Assembly: GCA_029265085.1 (NCBI GenBank)
Contig: JAJUJY010000054.1
Location: 1-25,021 of the forward strand
Length of the DNA: 25,021 bases
Direction: 5' to 3'
Source of the DNA: Chloroflexota bacterium
GTDB taxonomy: Bacteria; Chloroflexota; Anaerolineae; Anaerolineales; Anaerolineaceae
Part shown: one piece after another, positions 24,943-25,021 of the stretch
Layout of the letters: each line of letters opens with the position of its first letter
How positions within the stretch are numbered: position 1 is the first letter of the stretch
Program-made: the position numbers and the translations under genes
The notes under the pieces: model-generated
Database searches by the model: none
What the model saw: only the letters and a program-made list of their open reading frames with translations
What the model was told of the DNA's origin: nothing

Positions 24943-25021
24943 ATGAGCAAACAAAAAACCACGCCGATCTTCAAACCCTATGTGATGAACCAGATGAGCC
25001 TGCTGCCGCAGAGCTACGAAG
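24943..25021 (+). CDS. Transposase N-terminus, IS1182-like, truncated by window end
   Basis: Only 26 residues are visible: MSKQKTTPIFKPYVMNQMSL followed by LPQSYE. The pattern FKPY-x-x-NQ-x-x-LLP matches the start of IS1182/IS5-group DDE transposases, which typically read FKPYNQNQLMLLPPSL. AGAGGG directly precedes the ATG, closer than usual. The codon choice differs from upstream genes. The catalytic domain is not in view, so the family call rests on this short stretch only. Confidence 0.6.
   Translation, partial: MSKQKTTPIFKPYVMNQMSLLPQSYE

Larger units (their letters stand above)
24880..25021 (+). mobile_element. Left end of an IS1182-like insertion sequence (cut by window edge)
   Basis: A transposase-like N-terminus begins at 24943, 60 or so bases inside a GGGGCTGTCC inverted-repeat-like end. 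Its bases are more GC-rich at third positions (accacgccgatcttc, gagcctgctgccgcagagc) than the neighbouring genes, as expected for a recently acquired element. The right end and target duplication lie outside the window, so the exact boundary is unproven. Confidence 0.55.

Overview
The window is a 25 kb piece of a bacterial chromosome of moderate GC content (mid-forties per cent by eye). It most resembles the Anaerolineae (Chloroflexota). That assignment is an inference from the style of the proteins (an HTH-less NtrC-type regulator, an M28 glutaminyl-cyclase-like peptidase, giant TPR proteins, TrmFO and HflX), not from a marker gene. No tRNA, rRNA or CRISPR array was seen, and no gap between genes exceeds about 150 bases.

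Layout. (1) Positions 1-2470, plus strand: the 3' part of a membrane-anchored metallophosphoesterase gene, then an M17 leucyl aminopeptidase that starts at a TTG codon. (2) Positions 2473-2508: a strong bidirectional terminator shared with the convergent alanyl-tRNA synthetase gene alaS (2510-5245, minus), which has its own sigma-70 type promoter. (3) Positions 5356-18508, minus strand: two adjacent operons that look like one functional module. The upstream operon encodes an RpoN-type sigma-54 factor with a zinc ribbon, a soluble PAS/GAF histidine kinase, and an NtrC-type response regulator that has no DNA-binding domain. The downstream operon encodes a small two-helix membrane protein, an 1813-residue TPR protein, and a TPR-plus-caspase-like (gingipain C25/CHAT-type) peptidase, and ends in a terminator. 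(4) Positions 18573-24864, plus strand: a probable six-gene operon of trmFO, an M28 peptidase/glutaminyl cyclase-like protein, a soluble histidine kinase, a class I/II aminotransferase, the GTPase gene hflX and a small membrane protein. It ends in a hairpin. (5) Positions 24880-25021: the left end of an insertion sequence with the start of an IS1182-like transposase, cut by the window edge.

The most interesting part is the module at 5.4-18.5 kb. Each of its two operons is preceded by the same 16-base sequence, TGGCATAAAACTTGCA, a textbook sigma-54 -24/-12 element with the GG-N10-GC spacing. The locus therefore appears to encode its own sigma factor, a kinase and an activator, and to place both itself and a caspase/TPR effector operon under that sigma factor. 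A perfect 14-bp inverted repeat covers the start codon of the first effector gene. Its 5' arm would be present in read-through RNA but almost absent from RNA started at the sigma-54 promoter, which suggests a lock against leaky expression. I infer that this is a signal-triggered proteolytic response system. Its trigger and substrate cannot be read from the sequence.
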